Shown: piece by piece, positions 22,026 to 33,620 of the stretch
How positions within the stretch are numbered: position 1 is the stretch's first letter
Layout of the letters: every line of letters begins with the position of its first letter
Assembly (NCBI RefSeq): GCF_019175385.1
Contig: NC_083344.1
Coordinates: 9,452,725 to 9,516,724 of the forward strand
Length of the DNA: 64,000 nucleotides
Origin: Lycium barbarum
Lineage: Eukaryota > Streptophyta > Magnoliopsida > Solanales > Solanaceae
Direction of reading: 5' to 3'
The notes under the pieces: generated by a model
The model's database searches: none
What the model was told of the DNA's origin: nothing
The model's input: the letters and a program-made list of their open reading frames with translations, nothing else
Translations under genes and position numbers: made by a program

Positions 22026-23111
22026 GAATCAACTTTTTTGGGAATAAAATAAAAGAAACATAAAGTATAAATGATGTTAGTCTCATGAACATCTCTAGGT
22101 AAAGTCAAGATCACGTAAAGTCAAGTAAGACATGTAGCAAATAATTCATCAAATAAAGTCAAACAAGTTGTCAAACAAGTATATCAAACAATAACGCGTC
22201 CTAATATGCATGTGACCTCTTTGTGCCAGAGGTAGGCCTAACGTTTGTTTGAAGGATAAAGTGTGTCATAATATGTCATCCCGTTGCTTTGATTAATTAA
22301 ACAGATTCTATTTCTCAAATAAAGTACAAGATAATGTAATATTTATTACATGTCAAATGAATACAACATAAGGTGTTTCCTAATCTAAATAAAGTAAATA
22401 AAATTTCTATGCCTAACTTCTAGTTCCATTTGTGATGCCCTTCGTCATTTGTTGTACTCCGACGCAAATGCATACCTGTCATAGAAACGTCAGTCATTCC
22501 CCTCTTTTCTAAAGTTTAATTAATTAGAGCAAATAGTCAATATTTAGGCACAGTTATCCTTCAAACATGCACATAAAGTATGATTGGTATCACTCGGGGT
22601 CATGAACCCACTTGGACATTTTGGGTAAAGTCATCTAATGAATTTAATACACCAAGGGTATTAAACCTCCTAGGTCATGAAATGTATGCTCTTAATAAAG
22701 GGTGTTGGTTTAGCTCTATCTTAGGCTGACTAAGAACTGGCTTCCTATGACACAAGGTTCCCCCAAGCGGACAACTTGGGAGTGGAAAGTCCGTGGCCGT
22801 CGACTGCACCGCTGATCGACTAAATCCAGAAGATCGATCCAACTAAAAGGTAATTTAATAGTGAACGGGCGCGAACCGCGAAGCCGTTTTTAGTGTGTGA
22901 ATATGTGTGAGTTTTCCAGGAGTGGAAGAAATATGAACGGAATGACAGTTTATCAAAGCAGTAACATATAAACAGTTTATATCAAACAAACAGTTTATAT
23001 CAAGCAAACAATTAATAGCATGTAAAAACAGTTAACAAACAAATAAAGTAATTAAAATAAGCACACAAAATCTATTTAAACTAAGTCCGTTATGGTTAGA
23101 ACCTAAGTAAA
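22026..23111 (-). other. Retrotransposon untranslated leader between primer site and gag
   Basis: About 1.1 kb of leader with no supported reading frame. Long leaders before gag are common in this lineage. A CGGACAACTTGGGAGTGG region (about 22778) and many short repeats of ACAGTTTATATCA (22945-23000) are visible. Confidence 0.5.
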
Positions 23112-23129
23112 TCCCCAGCGGAGTCGCCA
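23112..23129 (-). other. Primer-binding site, tRNA-Arg type
   Basis: On the minus strand TGGCGACTCCGCTGGGGA begins three bases after the LTR. It is complementary to the 3' end of a plant tRNA-Arg, the primer reported for Ogre elements, and differs by one base from the common TGGCGACTCTGCTGGGGA. Confidence 0.8.
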
Positions 23130-23132
23130 AGC

Positions 23133-26100
23133 TGTCATACCCCTTTTTAACCGGGTTAAAGTAAAAGTACGACATATTGGAGATTCATGTTTTTGTTTGT
23201 TTTATTTGTTTTAAGGAGTCGCCACCTAATTATTTTATGGTGAATTAGGACACCTAAAGTTTATTAAAGTTATGTTTAAAGTTAACTCTGTTTAAGGTCT
23301 GCGAAACTTAAGATTCTAGGTAAGGGTTCAACTAATCTAGAAGGAAGGTATTAGGCACCCTCTAAGATCCATTAACAACGGTTAACCGACCGGACTTATG
23401 TTAATTAGGCTAAATATAAATATAATATTGTGGAAAAGAAAATAGCTTTGTAAGTATTGCTAAAATTATAGATAGAAATAGAATGCTATTTAAAATAAGA
23501 TTTGTAGAAAAATAATGATTTGGGTAAAAGAAGATTCTGAGTGTTAAACGCGAGACTAAAAAGATGTTGCTACAGGCCTTAAATGGAAAATATAGTAATG
23601 TTATTCAAAATAAGATTTGTAGAAAATAGGGTAATTTGCTTTTAAAAGACAATTTGACAAATGTGATATTTAAATAAAAATGATGTTATATGAATAGGAT
23701 GGCATAGAAATGCCTAGAATTATATTCTTAAATATTATGAAAAGGCCATAAGTTTCTTTCTATTTTTTTATCACTCTTTACTTAAACAATTTCGGCTAAA
23801 AATATATATAATTAGGTAAATCTTGAAAAAATATATCTCATGTGTTGGTGAGGTTTTGAAATTCCTAAGCTAGTGAGAAGGAAAGAATAATTCCTTTAAC
23901 CCAAACCATGTAGGCATGCTAGTTAAAAATCAATTATTCAAATGAATGTTATAGATCCTACAAATAGTTTAAAAGAAAAAAATAAAAATAAAGTGATTGT
24001 AATTTATGGAATTAACTACCCATTACTAAACTAAAACCCTTAATGTCACTAAGGTTTATCTTAATCAACAAACAAAATGTTAGTCATACAATACACATTA
24101 AATGCACACGAAGAAATAAAAATGAAAGAGTAGATATAATGTAAATGGGCTCCGCCCATTTGGGAATGCTGTTGTCTGCTACTGTTGGGCTTGGCCCAGT
24201 GATGATGTTGAGTCCCAAATCTAACGACAGCATAGTCTCAAAATGAGACTACTCGGGCAGTGGGAGTCTTTATGAAGACTCCGTTTTGCTCCAGAGTGTG
24301 CATGTAAAGAAATAAGAAATAAAGATAAAGATTAGCGAGCAATTCTTGCACAAACCATATCTTGCGAAGAACATGAATAATTTAAACACAAGTCCTTTCC
24401 TTATTTGAATATCTTTCTCAGAGTTCAAACATGTTTTTTACAAACCAAATATGAATGCACACGAAAATCCAAAGATATGGCAATTGCATAGGCATGAGCT
24501 AGTATAAATCCAAACCATTATGTTGCAACAATGTTTAACCAGAATGCTAAAGACTAAGGATTAAAATGATATCTTACAGCAATGATATTCTCACATAGAT
24601 CCTTAAAGGTCACAGTTTATATGTAGGGGAATTAAGGCATGATATTAGATATAAACTTAGTTGTCTTCAAACATGGTAAGAAAATTTATGTATTCTGTTC
24701 AAATTTTAACTTAAACTCATCAGTAGGAACTCAATACATGAATAAAAAAAAACTTCAGGCCAAGATTTCTAGAAATATGATTTTTACTGTATCAAAATGC
24801 TGGCCAAACCATATCTACATACAGATAATAACGTGTTCTACAGAGAGTTTTCTATCAAAAATACAGAATACATTTCACAATTTGCATTTATACACAATAC
24901 AGATTAACGGAGAAAACACACCTATAACTCTTTTTTTATACTAGAAAAAGTGGAGCAAAACGACAACTATTATATTTCAACAACGGATTTGAACCCTATA
25001 GATATACGGAAGAGCATACTAATGGATTTATGAAACATTACCAAGAAAGCAACTATTTCATTAACATCATGACACAGTGTCTTCTAGAAAATATGATTTC
25101 AATTACATAACATCTTAAACATGAGAAGTTCAACTAAAAAAAAAAACCTTACAGAAAAAAAACAAAAAAAAAAACAAAGTGTTTTCGCTTAGGTATTTGG
25201 TCGAACACCTAGTAGTCACATTTTAATACTATATCATTTGAAACCAATTTACCACAACATATGATTCCTAAAACATGACAGCGGCAAAAAAAGTATTTTA
25301 ACATGTGATTCTAACAAAAACCATGAATATAGAATGACGATTTAAGTCAATGGTCAAGTAAGATGTTGTATACTTATTTTTATTTTTCACTATCAGAACA
25401 CAAAAGAAATTAAAGTTAAACTAACAATACGTCCATGACAGTATAAATGCAGATTCAACCGAATTTATAGAAATCAAAACGAAAGGAAGAGAGGCGACTG
25501 ACCTTTTTTGGGTGCAGCGAACGGGTATGAGTCTCGGATTCGTACTCGAACTCGAAGAAACCAATTAAAATAACAAGAGTTTCCAAACAAAAAATAGAGT
25601 AATTATTGGCAGTTCTTTTTCCAGTCAGACTATCTTTTGGTTAAAATCTGTATTTGTAGGGTTCTTTTTGTTCCAGATCCTTCGATCCCCTTGATTTCAT
25701 CTTTCCTCTCCCTTTATAGAGTGAGGAGAGAGGAGCGTATGAGAGAGAGGAAGCGGGGAACAGGCGTGGTGGAAGTGTCAGGGAATATGGCACAGGCGTG
25801 GTTGTGGGGAAAACGTGAGTGGAGGGGGTGTGAAGGGGTGAGAGAAGGAGGGAGAAATGGGTGAAGATGAAAGGAGAAAGAGAGGTGGCTGCCTCTTTGG
25901 TTGAAGGGATTAGGGTAAATGATGAAAAATGTTAAGTGGGCCGGTCGGGTTGGTTAATGGAGTTGGGCTGGACCAGATAAAATTAAAACATGGGCTGTTC
26001 ATTTTGAGTTGGGGCTGGTTATTTAAAATGTGGGCTGATTAATTGGGTAGGGGAATAACATTGTATTTGTATTTTGGGCCATTAATTTGGCTGAAAATTG

Positions 26101-26433
26101 TTGATCCTTCCTCCTCTGTTTAATTATTTTTGGGCTTCTAATTTAATAACTGGTACAATATATACTATGTAAAGACAATTAATAATTAATATGTAGAAAA
26201 ATAAAGATTTTGCAAAGTGTTGTTTTGTAATTAATTTAACGATTCCAAACCCCCCAAAAAAAATGAAATGATGACGAATCATTAAAAAAATTGTGGTAAA
26301 GTAATACTCGTAATGTTAAAAATAAAGGTAGCGAAAATAATAGTAGTGAAAATAAAGTATTTAGCTCGTCAATAAATTTAGACGCCCGAGTGAATAAAAT
26401 TAAATAAAGGAGGGACAAAATTGGGTGTCAACA
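23133..26433 (-). repeat. 5' LTR of the Ogre-like element (right copy)
   Basis: This 3301-bp copy begins in element orientation with TGTTGACACCCAATTTTGTC at 26433 and ends GGGGTATGACA at 23133. It should contain the element promoter. It abuts the CC-coding sequence of NLR-2 and reads toward its NB-ARC part, so a transcript from either LTR would run in the sense direction of the gene. Confidence 0.95.
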
Positions 26434-26659
26434 GTATAGCGACAGAGTCATTAGCAATCTCATTAATTTCAAACACCCATCGTCGAACTGTATGATCTTC
26501 AACTTGCTTTTGCTCTGCATCTTTGAGGAAAGACTGCATGAAGAGCAGCTCCTTTCTCAGCCACATCACATCCTGTCTCAGACTTCTGCGCAGGGAAACT
26601 TCCTGTATGAGGAAATCCCCCAGTTTTTGAACTGCATATGACACAAAGGCATCAACCAT
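26434..26659 (-). pseudogene. NLR-2: start codon and CC domain, separated by the retrotransposon
   Basis: ATG at 26657-26659 begins MVDAFVSYAVQKLGDFLIQE, a typical RPP8/RPP13-like coiled-coil start, and runs 75 codons to NEIANDSVAI before the element interrupts the next codon. The in-frame TTG two codons upstream is not a credible start. Where CNLs have EDVID this protein has EINEIAND. The frame continues without shift at 13131 on the far side of the element when one GTATA copy is removed (the next residues are LETYSLEAGE), showing an uninterrupted exon before insertion. What remains in place reads into the LTR and stops about 19 codons later (26378). Confidence 0.92.
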
Positions 26660-27235
26660 TTTCAAGAGTCTTGATATTGAGTATACTCAGCTGAAAAAAA
26701 AGATTGGAAGAAAGCTGGAGAAAGAGAAACAGTGACAGAAGCAATAGAGATAAAACTAAGATCAAGTTGAAGAACCTGTAGCCGTTGATTGTGAGTTTGA
26801 TAAGGGATAAATACTGTTTTTGTGTTAATGAATTGAGTGTTTAAGATGGTCCATTAATAATGTGATTAAAGCATAAAAAATCCGACAGATGAACATGGGG
26901 CTTGTGGAAAAATATATGTGGGGAAAAGTTGAAAGTAACAATAATATGTGTTGTACAATGGTCCACCACCTAATAATTTTGTTTGGACAATAATGGTCCA
27001 CCACCTAATAATTCTGTTTGGACAATAATGGTCCCCCACCTAATAATTCTGTTTGGACAATAATGGGGAAAATGATAAAGAAAAATTAGAGCAATGAAAG
27101 TGAAATGTGTACCATTTGACTCATTTGGAAAAAAGAAATATACGATAAAGATGGTATTGATGATCAGAGTTGATCTAATGGCAAAGCTATCAGGAATCAT
27201 CGATCAGTTGGCATTGCTCTAGTCCGTTGATAATA
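26660..27235 (-). promoter_or_regulatory. 5' flank and leader of NLR-2
   Basis: The sequence upstream of the ATG has diverged copies at 48840-49530 and 52980-53700, including AAGATCAAGTTGAAGAA, CATGAACATGGGGCTTGTGG and AATCATCGATCTGTTGGCAT-like blocks. So these flanks moved with NLR copies. A pyrimidine run ending in CAG (TTTTTTTTCAG on the minus strand, about 26694) could be a leader-intron acceptor, and GTATTTATCC near 26806 is a weak TATA-like site. Neither is proven. Confidence 0.5.
26960..27064. repeat. Three 35-bp tandem copies upstream of NLR-2
   Basis: GGTCCACCACCTAATAATTT plus TGTTTGGACAATAAT repeats three times with only one or two changes. The related 5' flanks at 49035 and 53192 hold a single degenerate copy, so the triplication is specific to NLR-2 and lies about 300-400 bp before its start codon. 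Confidence 0.85.
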
Positions 27236-28259
27236 TTTATCTTCTATATAGAATAGGAAAGGCAAAAGCATGATGTGATGATCAACAGAAAATTTGTATT
27301 TAATAAATGAAATAAAATAAAAAAGACAACAAAAAATTAAAGCAGGTGATTTGAGTTGCTGTTTTGGAAAGATGGTATTGTACTTTTGGGTTTTGTCTTT
27401 ATCTGGGTGTTTTTCTTTTCTTTTTTCCAATTTCGTGTTTCAGTTACAGGGATTTCAATTTAGTTTTCGTGTAATATACTTTTTCGTGAGTTAATCCAAA
27501 GCTGTATTTGAGATCAATTAAGCAATCTCAAGCATTATTATTGAAAGCTAGGAGATTTGATTAGCAGATTTGGGATGCAGTGTGACTTTTTGGCTTTTAT
27601 CACAATCAGGACGTTCATGTAAATTCTAATTTCTTGCTTCCACTGCAGATTATTTATGTAAATTAAGGACTACCAATGAAGAAGTGTAAGGCTGTCTTTG
27701 AAGTTCAGACATTTTCTGTCGATATTTCCACTTTGAATTTCTGCAAAAGCTTCTGCCATGGTCCGTGTTTAACTCTGTCTCTTTATCCTAACAGTAAGTC
27801 TTTTATTATATGTTCTAATTCCGATTAAAACCGGTTGCACTTTTCAGGTTTGAAACTGGTACAACTTCTCACATTAGACATTGTAGATCTTTTTGAGCAA
27901 TGTGTTAACGGGATGTATCGTCCCTCTAAGAGCTTTTGTAGCGGGTGAATTGAATTAGCAGTGGGTGACCGAACTGCATGTATTCTTTATTATTGATACT
28001 AGAGGAGAGGGAACTCTGCCTTCTGTTTCGGTAGATTAGATTAGTCAGAGAACTCTCTTTAGCTCTAAGACTAGGGATCCAAGGAATTGGTGGGAATCCT
28101 GAAGAAAGAAAATCCCACTCTTAGAACATATTGGTGGTTTTCCTTGTTGCTTACATCTAAACTGTTTTTACCTGTCATATGACATATCATGGGGTGCTTG
28201 GTTAACTGATATGTACCTTTTGAGATTTTAAGAAATGAAAGCTGATGTTAAGAACAATT
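27236..28259. other. No gene identified
   Basis: AT-rich DNA without a convincing reading frame, splice pattern or repeat ends. Some stretches look like transcribed leader (CTTCCACTGCAG near 27637) but I cannot assign a product. Confidence 0.3.
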
Positions 28260-29690
28260 AATCTATCCCCTGCTGACTACATGAACCAAAATGACGAAGC
28301 ATGGTTTTTTCATGTCCTCAATGTTTATTCTTTGTTCCATGTGCATTGAGAGTGACTTCTCTATGTTCGCTAACTGCATATCCCACTTTGTCGTCTCTGT
28401 AGCTTGAATGCAGACGAAGCTCAAAGCAAGCTTTTCCTTCCCTTGAATAACTGTTGTATGTAGTATCTTGAGATTGTCGTGGCACAAGGTTGAACAAGCT
28501 TCTACTACGTTTGATTTCTTCTTTTGTATGTAGTATCTTGAGATTGATTTTGAACTACAAGCAGATCTTCCCTCTGCTACTTATATGTTGATGCTAATGA
28601 TGATTTGTTCAACTTGTAATGAATATCCAGTGATACATGGAGAAAGGAAGGACACTATAAAAGCTGTTAATAATTTTCTGATATAGTGTCTAGTTTTGGA
28701 GGTTTTCTTGTTGCCAATATCTTACTGTTATTGCTTCGACTCTATCTTCTATTATTTTAGTTATACAATCAGTGGTTGTATCTTCCTTCACTTTAGCATT
28801 AATGTTGACATTAGCAAAATGGTTGAATGAGGAGAAAGCATTTAGCTGCTATGATCACGTGAGTAGATTGGGAATACCTGTGAACACGGAATGCTTGGAA
28901 AAATAAATCGGGTATGAGCTTTATTTAACGGGATCCTGTCGGCCCTGGAGTATATGAAAGTGCAAATGTTTGTCATCTTTGTCATTTCAAACTGGAAGGT
29001 TTCCGATATAATGAATTCTCTTATCTTGTTCTCAATAGAGCTAATTATATCAAAGTTGTCTTTTCAAGAATCTTCATACATTCTGTTTGAATCTTTCATG
29101 ATATTAATAGTTCAAAAAGAACTAGGTGCTGTGGTTAGGATTTGGATCACAAAGTAAGATATGAAAAGCCTCGTCAAGTAAAACTCTACTTCGTAATGGT
29201 ATCAACTATTTGCTGTGGCATTGTGAAAGTCTGATTCAAGCTATGGTGTCAACTATATGTTGTGGCACTGTGGAAATTTAATTCATGTTAAGAGCAACTA
29301 ATTCATAGAATCAACTATTTGTTGTGGCGTAGTTTTCCTCTGTTCTTAATGTTCATTGAATATTCTCTTATTTCCATGTGCATAGACAAAGAGTTACGTG
29401 TGTTCGCTAATTGCATATCTCAATTTTTTGTTGTTGTAGCATGAACGCGTCGTGACAGAGTTGAACAAGCTTCTCCTTCTCTTGAATTTCTGGTGTATGC
29501 AGTATCTCGAGATTGTTGTGACAAAATGTTGAACAAGCGTCTCCTTGTATATAGTATCTTGAGATTGATCTGATCCCCCAGCTACTTACATATATGATGA
29601 TTTTAGTGATGATTTGTTCAAATTTTAATGTTATTTTAGTCAAAGAAGTAGAAAGTATCCAGTGATGGCTTGTGAAAGGAAACTTATACA
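28260..29690. repeat. Direct duplication: about 28260-28680 and about 29280-29690
   Basis: Both copies contain TGTGCAT, then ATATC-CA-TTT-TTGT, CTTGAATxxCTGxTGTATG, AGTATCTTGAGATTG and GATGATTTGTTCAA in the same order, about 1 kb apart. Within each copy TGTATGTAGTATCTTGAGATTG itself repeats. On the minus strand the copies give related peptides (CHDNLKILHT and CHNNLEILHT), which may only reflect duplicated DNA. No product is recognised. Confidence 0.55.
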
Positions 29691-29854
29691 GTAATGTACT
29701 TGTCGATAACTTTCTGATGCTTTTGGTTTTAAAAAAATTCTGCTAATTAACTCTAAATTCCTTTATATAAGGCTCGAGTTAAGAGATATACATTGCCATC
29801 TTTTTACAGTTACAACTTACAATATCAACAAATGCATTGAGGAATGAGTAACTG

Positions 29855-29990
29855 ATTTTGGTTAACCGTGGTGTACGAACTAGCTTGCGCACACCTCGAA
29901 TATTATTCAATCTGCATTAAAGGGGCATGGTTAAGTTACCCCTGAAGTCTCACACCAGAAGCCAATGTGATTTAGGGGGAACAACCCTGC
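29855..29990 (+). mobile_element. Possible SINE fragment
   Basis: GGTGTACGAACTAGCTTGCG plus CACACCTCGAATATT resembles the 5' part of a common Solanaceae SINE (AGCTTGCGCGCACCTCGACT). The internal promoter part and tail are not evident. Assignment is from recall of the family only. Confidence 0.35.
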
Positions 29991-30569
29991 TTCCGAATGA
30001 CACTCATTTTGTTGGCTGTGTATCATTGTAGACTCTGGAGTCTTAAGAAACATTCAGATATAGAGACATGCAAGTGAACCAAAATGTAGTGTGGCAAACG
30101 GACAGTGGATCATCTGCTTCTACTTTACAAAAGCTTTTATAAAGACTAAGGTTGTGTTTAGTAAGACAGAAAATGTTTTCTACGGAAAATAGTTTCTCAG
30201 AAAATAAGTGATTTTCTAGGAAAATATCATTTTGAAGAGCATTTGATATTCATAGCAAAATTTAGTTATGCTGACATTATTTTTATTGATTTTTTGGTTT
30301 GTGGTATTAAATAACATGCGTTTGCAGTTTTTTAATAGTATTGAATAGGGCCTATTAAAATAGAAATTGGTATGGTAATGTCGTGGTTTATTATGTATAA
30401 GAATAATATTTAAAAGGGTGTATAACTAATATACGTATTAGTTATGCATAGATTGATAACACCACCAAATAAAGGATTAAATAATACATGTGACGCCACG
30501 TTCAAATCATCCTAAGAGGGAAACCACTTTCTTATTGGACATGTGAAGCCATAGTAGAAGCTTCGGACA
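29991..30569. other. No gene identified
   Basis: There is AT-rich sequence, with a TIR-like GTTGTGTTTAGTAAGACAGA followed by AAATGTTTTC (from 30150) that resembles the end of a transposon, but no partner end was found. Confidence 0.3.
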
Positions 30570-30577
30570 ATGGCAAG

Positions 30578-31640
30578 TAGGGTTGTACAATGAAAACAGA
30601 CAAACCGCACCGAACCGACAAACCGAACCAAACCGGAAAAAAAAACCCCGAGTAGTGGTTTGTTTGGTTTGGTTTGATGTTGAATAAAAAAATCCGATCA
30701 TAATAGGTTTGGTTTGGTTTTAACTAAAAAGTCAAACCGATCCGATTATATATATACAATTTATAAATATTTTTATACATATATAATTTATAAATACGTG
30801 TATAACTTTATCACTTTTAAGCATTGATTAGTCGGCTTCGTTCTATGATGCAATCCGTTTAAGAATTGGTACCACATCCGATTGTATAATTAATTCTTTT
30901 TCGGCAATTAAAAGAGACTTTTTCATTACAAATAGCTAATGTTATCCAATGTCATAACACTAACATGGCAGAACAGCCTAGCAGTGATCAAAACTAGCCT
31001 TTATCACATCAAAACAACTCAAACAATAAACAAAACTGGTAGACTAAGGGTAGAAAATCAGCTCATCCAATTTTTTTGTAAGTGTTGTCCGCTGGGAATC
31101 TCTAACAAACGCCTCTTGTATAATCCTCCTTGTAAGTATTTGTAGTGTATAATTAATTCTTAATGCTAAGTTTGAGTTATAATCTTTTTGTTCATTTAGC
31201 GATAGGCTTTTTAAGTAAATGTTTAAAAGCTAACTAAAACTCATTTTACGGAACAATATTGAAGTTGTTTGTTACTACATTCTGTTTGATTGTTATAGTT
31301 ATACATCACATGCATGTTCTATAATTATTTGATTCAATTGTTATGATTTTTTTATTTAATGAGTCAATGAATTCACCACACATTTTTCATTTTGCATAAT
31401 TAGAAATAGAAGGGTAAGATGCTTATTTTTGGTCAAGCAAATGCTATTATAAGATGCTTCGTATTGAACCAAAAAAAAAACCCGAAAAAACCCGACTAAC
31501 CCGAAAAATCCGAGAAAAACCGAGAGTGAAAAACCCGACTTTTGCTGGTTTGGTTTGGTTTATCGATTTAAAAACCCGATACAATTGGTTTGGTTTGGTA
31601 TTTGAAAAATCCGAACCAAACCGGTCCATGTACACCCCTA
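30578..31640. mobile_element. hAT-type non-autonomous element with perfect 8-bp target duplication
   Basis: It begins TAGGGTTGTACAATG and ends CATGTACACCCCTA, giving TAGGGxTGTACA inverted ends. ATGGCAAG occurs immediately outside both ends (30570-30577, 31641-31648). Sub-terminal regions are rich in ACCGAACC/GGTTTGGTTTGG motifs in opposite orientations. The 8-bp duplication and T/CAGGG ends are hAT-like. It is 1063 bp with no transposase frame. Confidence 0.8.
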
Positions 31641-31648
31641 ATGGCAAG

Positions 31649-33299
31649 GATGAAGTATTGGGGTTTTCTAAATGTGGGTATAGGTTAACGGGTCGGGTTG
31701 TAAATTGATTGGGTCTAGTTACATATGGACCAATAAATTAATATCATATATATAATTAAAAATTTCATATATTCCACATCAGCTTCCGTTAAAAAGGACA
31801 ACTTTAAGCTTAAATTTAACCTCGAGGGCAATTATGATCTAATAGGTGGAAGAAGGCTAATTTTGAACTATTTCCAAGAAGTTCAGGCATTTTTTATCCT
31901 TTCACTTTATATTTCAAGGCATAAGGCTTTTGATTAAGGGTAAATTAAGTAAAAACACATTGTTACTTTTTATTCATTTTCATCCTCAACTTTGCTCTAA
32001 AAATCAAACTCTCCCTTAACTTTGAATAATAGATATTCTCCCCCTTTAAAGCAAAGTTGAGGGGGCAGTTTGATTTAGTTTAGGGAAAAGGGTCAAAAAG
32101 ACCCCCTATTTTGTTTTAATGGCTAAAAATATCCTCCGTTACAATTTTAGGTCACTTATGCCCCTGTTGTTATGAAAGTTAATAAATATACTCTTCGTTT
32201 GACGAAAATTCTCAAATTCATTCAAATAACCCAATTTCATAAAAAATAACCCACTTCATCTTTTACCCGTTCCGACCCACCTCCTAAAATAACCAAGTCC
32301 ACCTTCCCTCATATTTTCTTCTCCGGCAACTCTACCGATTAACCTCATTTCTCTTTTTTTTTATGCTAAAAAGCTTCCCCTCTCTCTTCAAAGAAACCAT
32401 TTTCCTTGAACACGGTTTTAGAATAACAAGCTACATTTGAGTAAAATTGAGCTACTAGGAGAATAAAGATATAAACCTCAGGTTAAGTATCAATTCTCTC
32501 AATCTCTCTTCTTAAAGGACCATTTGAATCAATAACTTCAATATATATGTATATATATGTATATATGTGTATGTATATATATGTATGTATATACACGGGC
32601 CCAACGCTGTATGCTCATGATTTTGTTATCTGCACTTTACATTAGAAAGGTTAACTTTTTCTATTTTGTGGTACTTGAATCCAGTTTTATTTCCTTTGTA
32701 CTCCGACATACATGCATAATATTAATGAAAAAAAAATACCAAGAACAAAAAGTAGTATAGCAACATTTGTCACGTACGAAGTTACCAAACTATACAATTC
32801 AACTACAGTTAGCTTGAGCATCTCTTCGTGCAAACAATTTTCTTTTCGCATTAGCTGCGGTAAAGATATTAGCCAGTTCATGACACCGAGATCAACAAAA
32901 AACCAAGGATCTTCTTTTCTCCTATTATTATTAACCTTGATGCTAGTTGGTCAGAGATTCTTTTTAGTGATTTTGTAGAGACATGATTCAAGCTTCTCTT
33001 CACAGTTCCTTTTGTGGGTGGTGCTAGACCGATTCATGTGAACACTGCAACACAGAGGAGCAAAAAGAGCAAAGAAATAACAGAAAAATATGATACAATG
33101 AAGGGGATGTAAGGTCTCATCAGAAAGTAACACATTGAAACCAATAGGTACCCCCAAAGATCTTCAAATTCATATAATCCATCTTTTCTTGATTACTGAT
33201 CCAAACTACAGTAAAACTACAAAAACAGAAGTATAGGACCTCATGAAGAAAGGATAAAATGAATCAAAAAATGAAAAAGGCATAGAGGAAAAAAAGAGG
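31649..33299. other. No gene identified; repeats and microsatellites
   Basis: Contains an inverted repeat CCTCAACTTTGCT ... AGCAAAGTTGAGG (about 31985 and 32050), a dispersed-repeat style AAAGGGTCAAAAAGACCCCC (about 32087), and a TATATG microsatellite (about 32540-32595). Short frames here have no recognisable features. Confidence 0.4.
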
Positions 33300-33620
33300 A
33301 AGGGGAACATATAAAATTCCCAAAACAAGAGCACTTACAAATTACCAGTGAATAAATGAAAGACCTGTAGATGAAAAGAACAAAAGTTTGTAGATCTTCT
33401 CAGCTTCCATGGCTTCAACACTTGACCAAAAAGATCTAGTATCGTCATTTTCTCCGCCCATAAACATCCACTGCATAAACAAAGAGAAGAGCATAAGAAA
33501 GTTGAGAAGCTAAAACAATGAAACAATAGTTTTAAAGATCGGAGAAGAGAGAAGTAGAGAATGAGCTTCACATACTCTGAATTTGAACAACAGAAGCAAA
33601 ACCAAAGAGTACACACATGG
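33300..33620 (-). other. Possible exon fragment (uncertain)
   Basis: On the minus strand a pyrimidine-rich tract ends TTTATGCAG and is followed by an open stretch that can read MFMGGENDDTRSFWSSVEAM and EAEKIYKLL, bounded upstream by a GTATGTG donor-like site. This resembles a short plant exon more than background does, but I recognise no family and found no neighbouring exons. It could equally be chance or a captured gene piece. Confidence 0.25.

Larger units (their letters stand above)
13137..26433 (-). mobile_element. Complete young Ogre/Tat-like LTR retrotransposon, gag only
   Basis: The element is 13,297 bp and oriented on the minus strand. It has LTRs at 13137-16438 and 23133-26433, a primer site at 23112-23129, gag at 19869-21926 and a purine tract at 16441-16451. 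TG...CA termini and the 5-bp GTATA duplication define both ends exactly. Very long LTRs, an Arg-type primer site, a TGTTGACACCC LTR start and a CHHC-type gag zinc knuckle fit the Ogre/Tat lineage of Ty3/gypsy. I find no protease, reverse transcriptase, RNase H or integrase motif, so it is probably non-autonomous and mobilised by a relative. It lies inside the CC-coding exon of NLR-2, in the same orientation as the gene. Confidence 0.93.

Noticed and set aside
32540..32595. Candidate promoter TATA cluster
   Set aside because: It is a TATATG microsatellite with no gene downstream on either strand.
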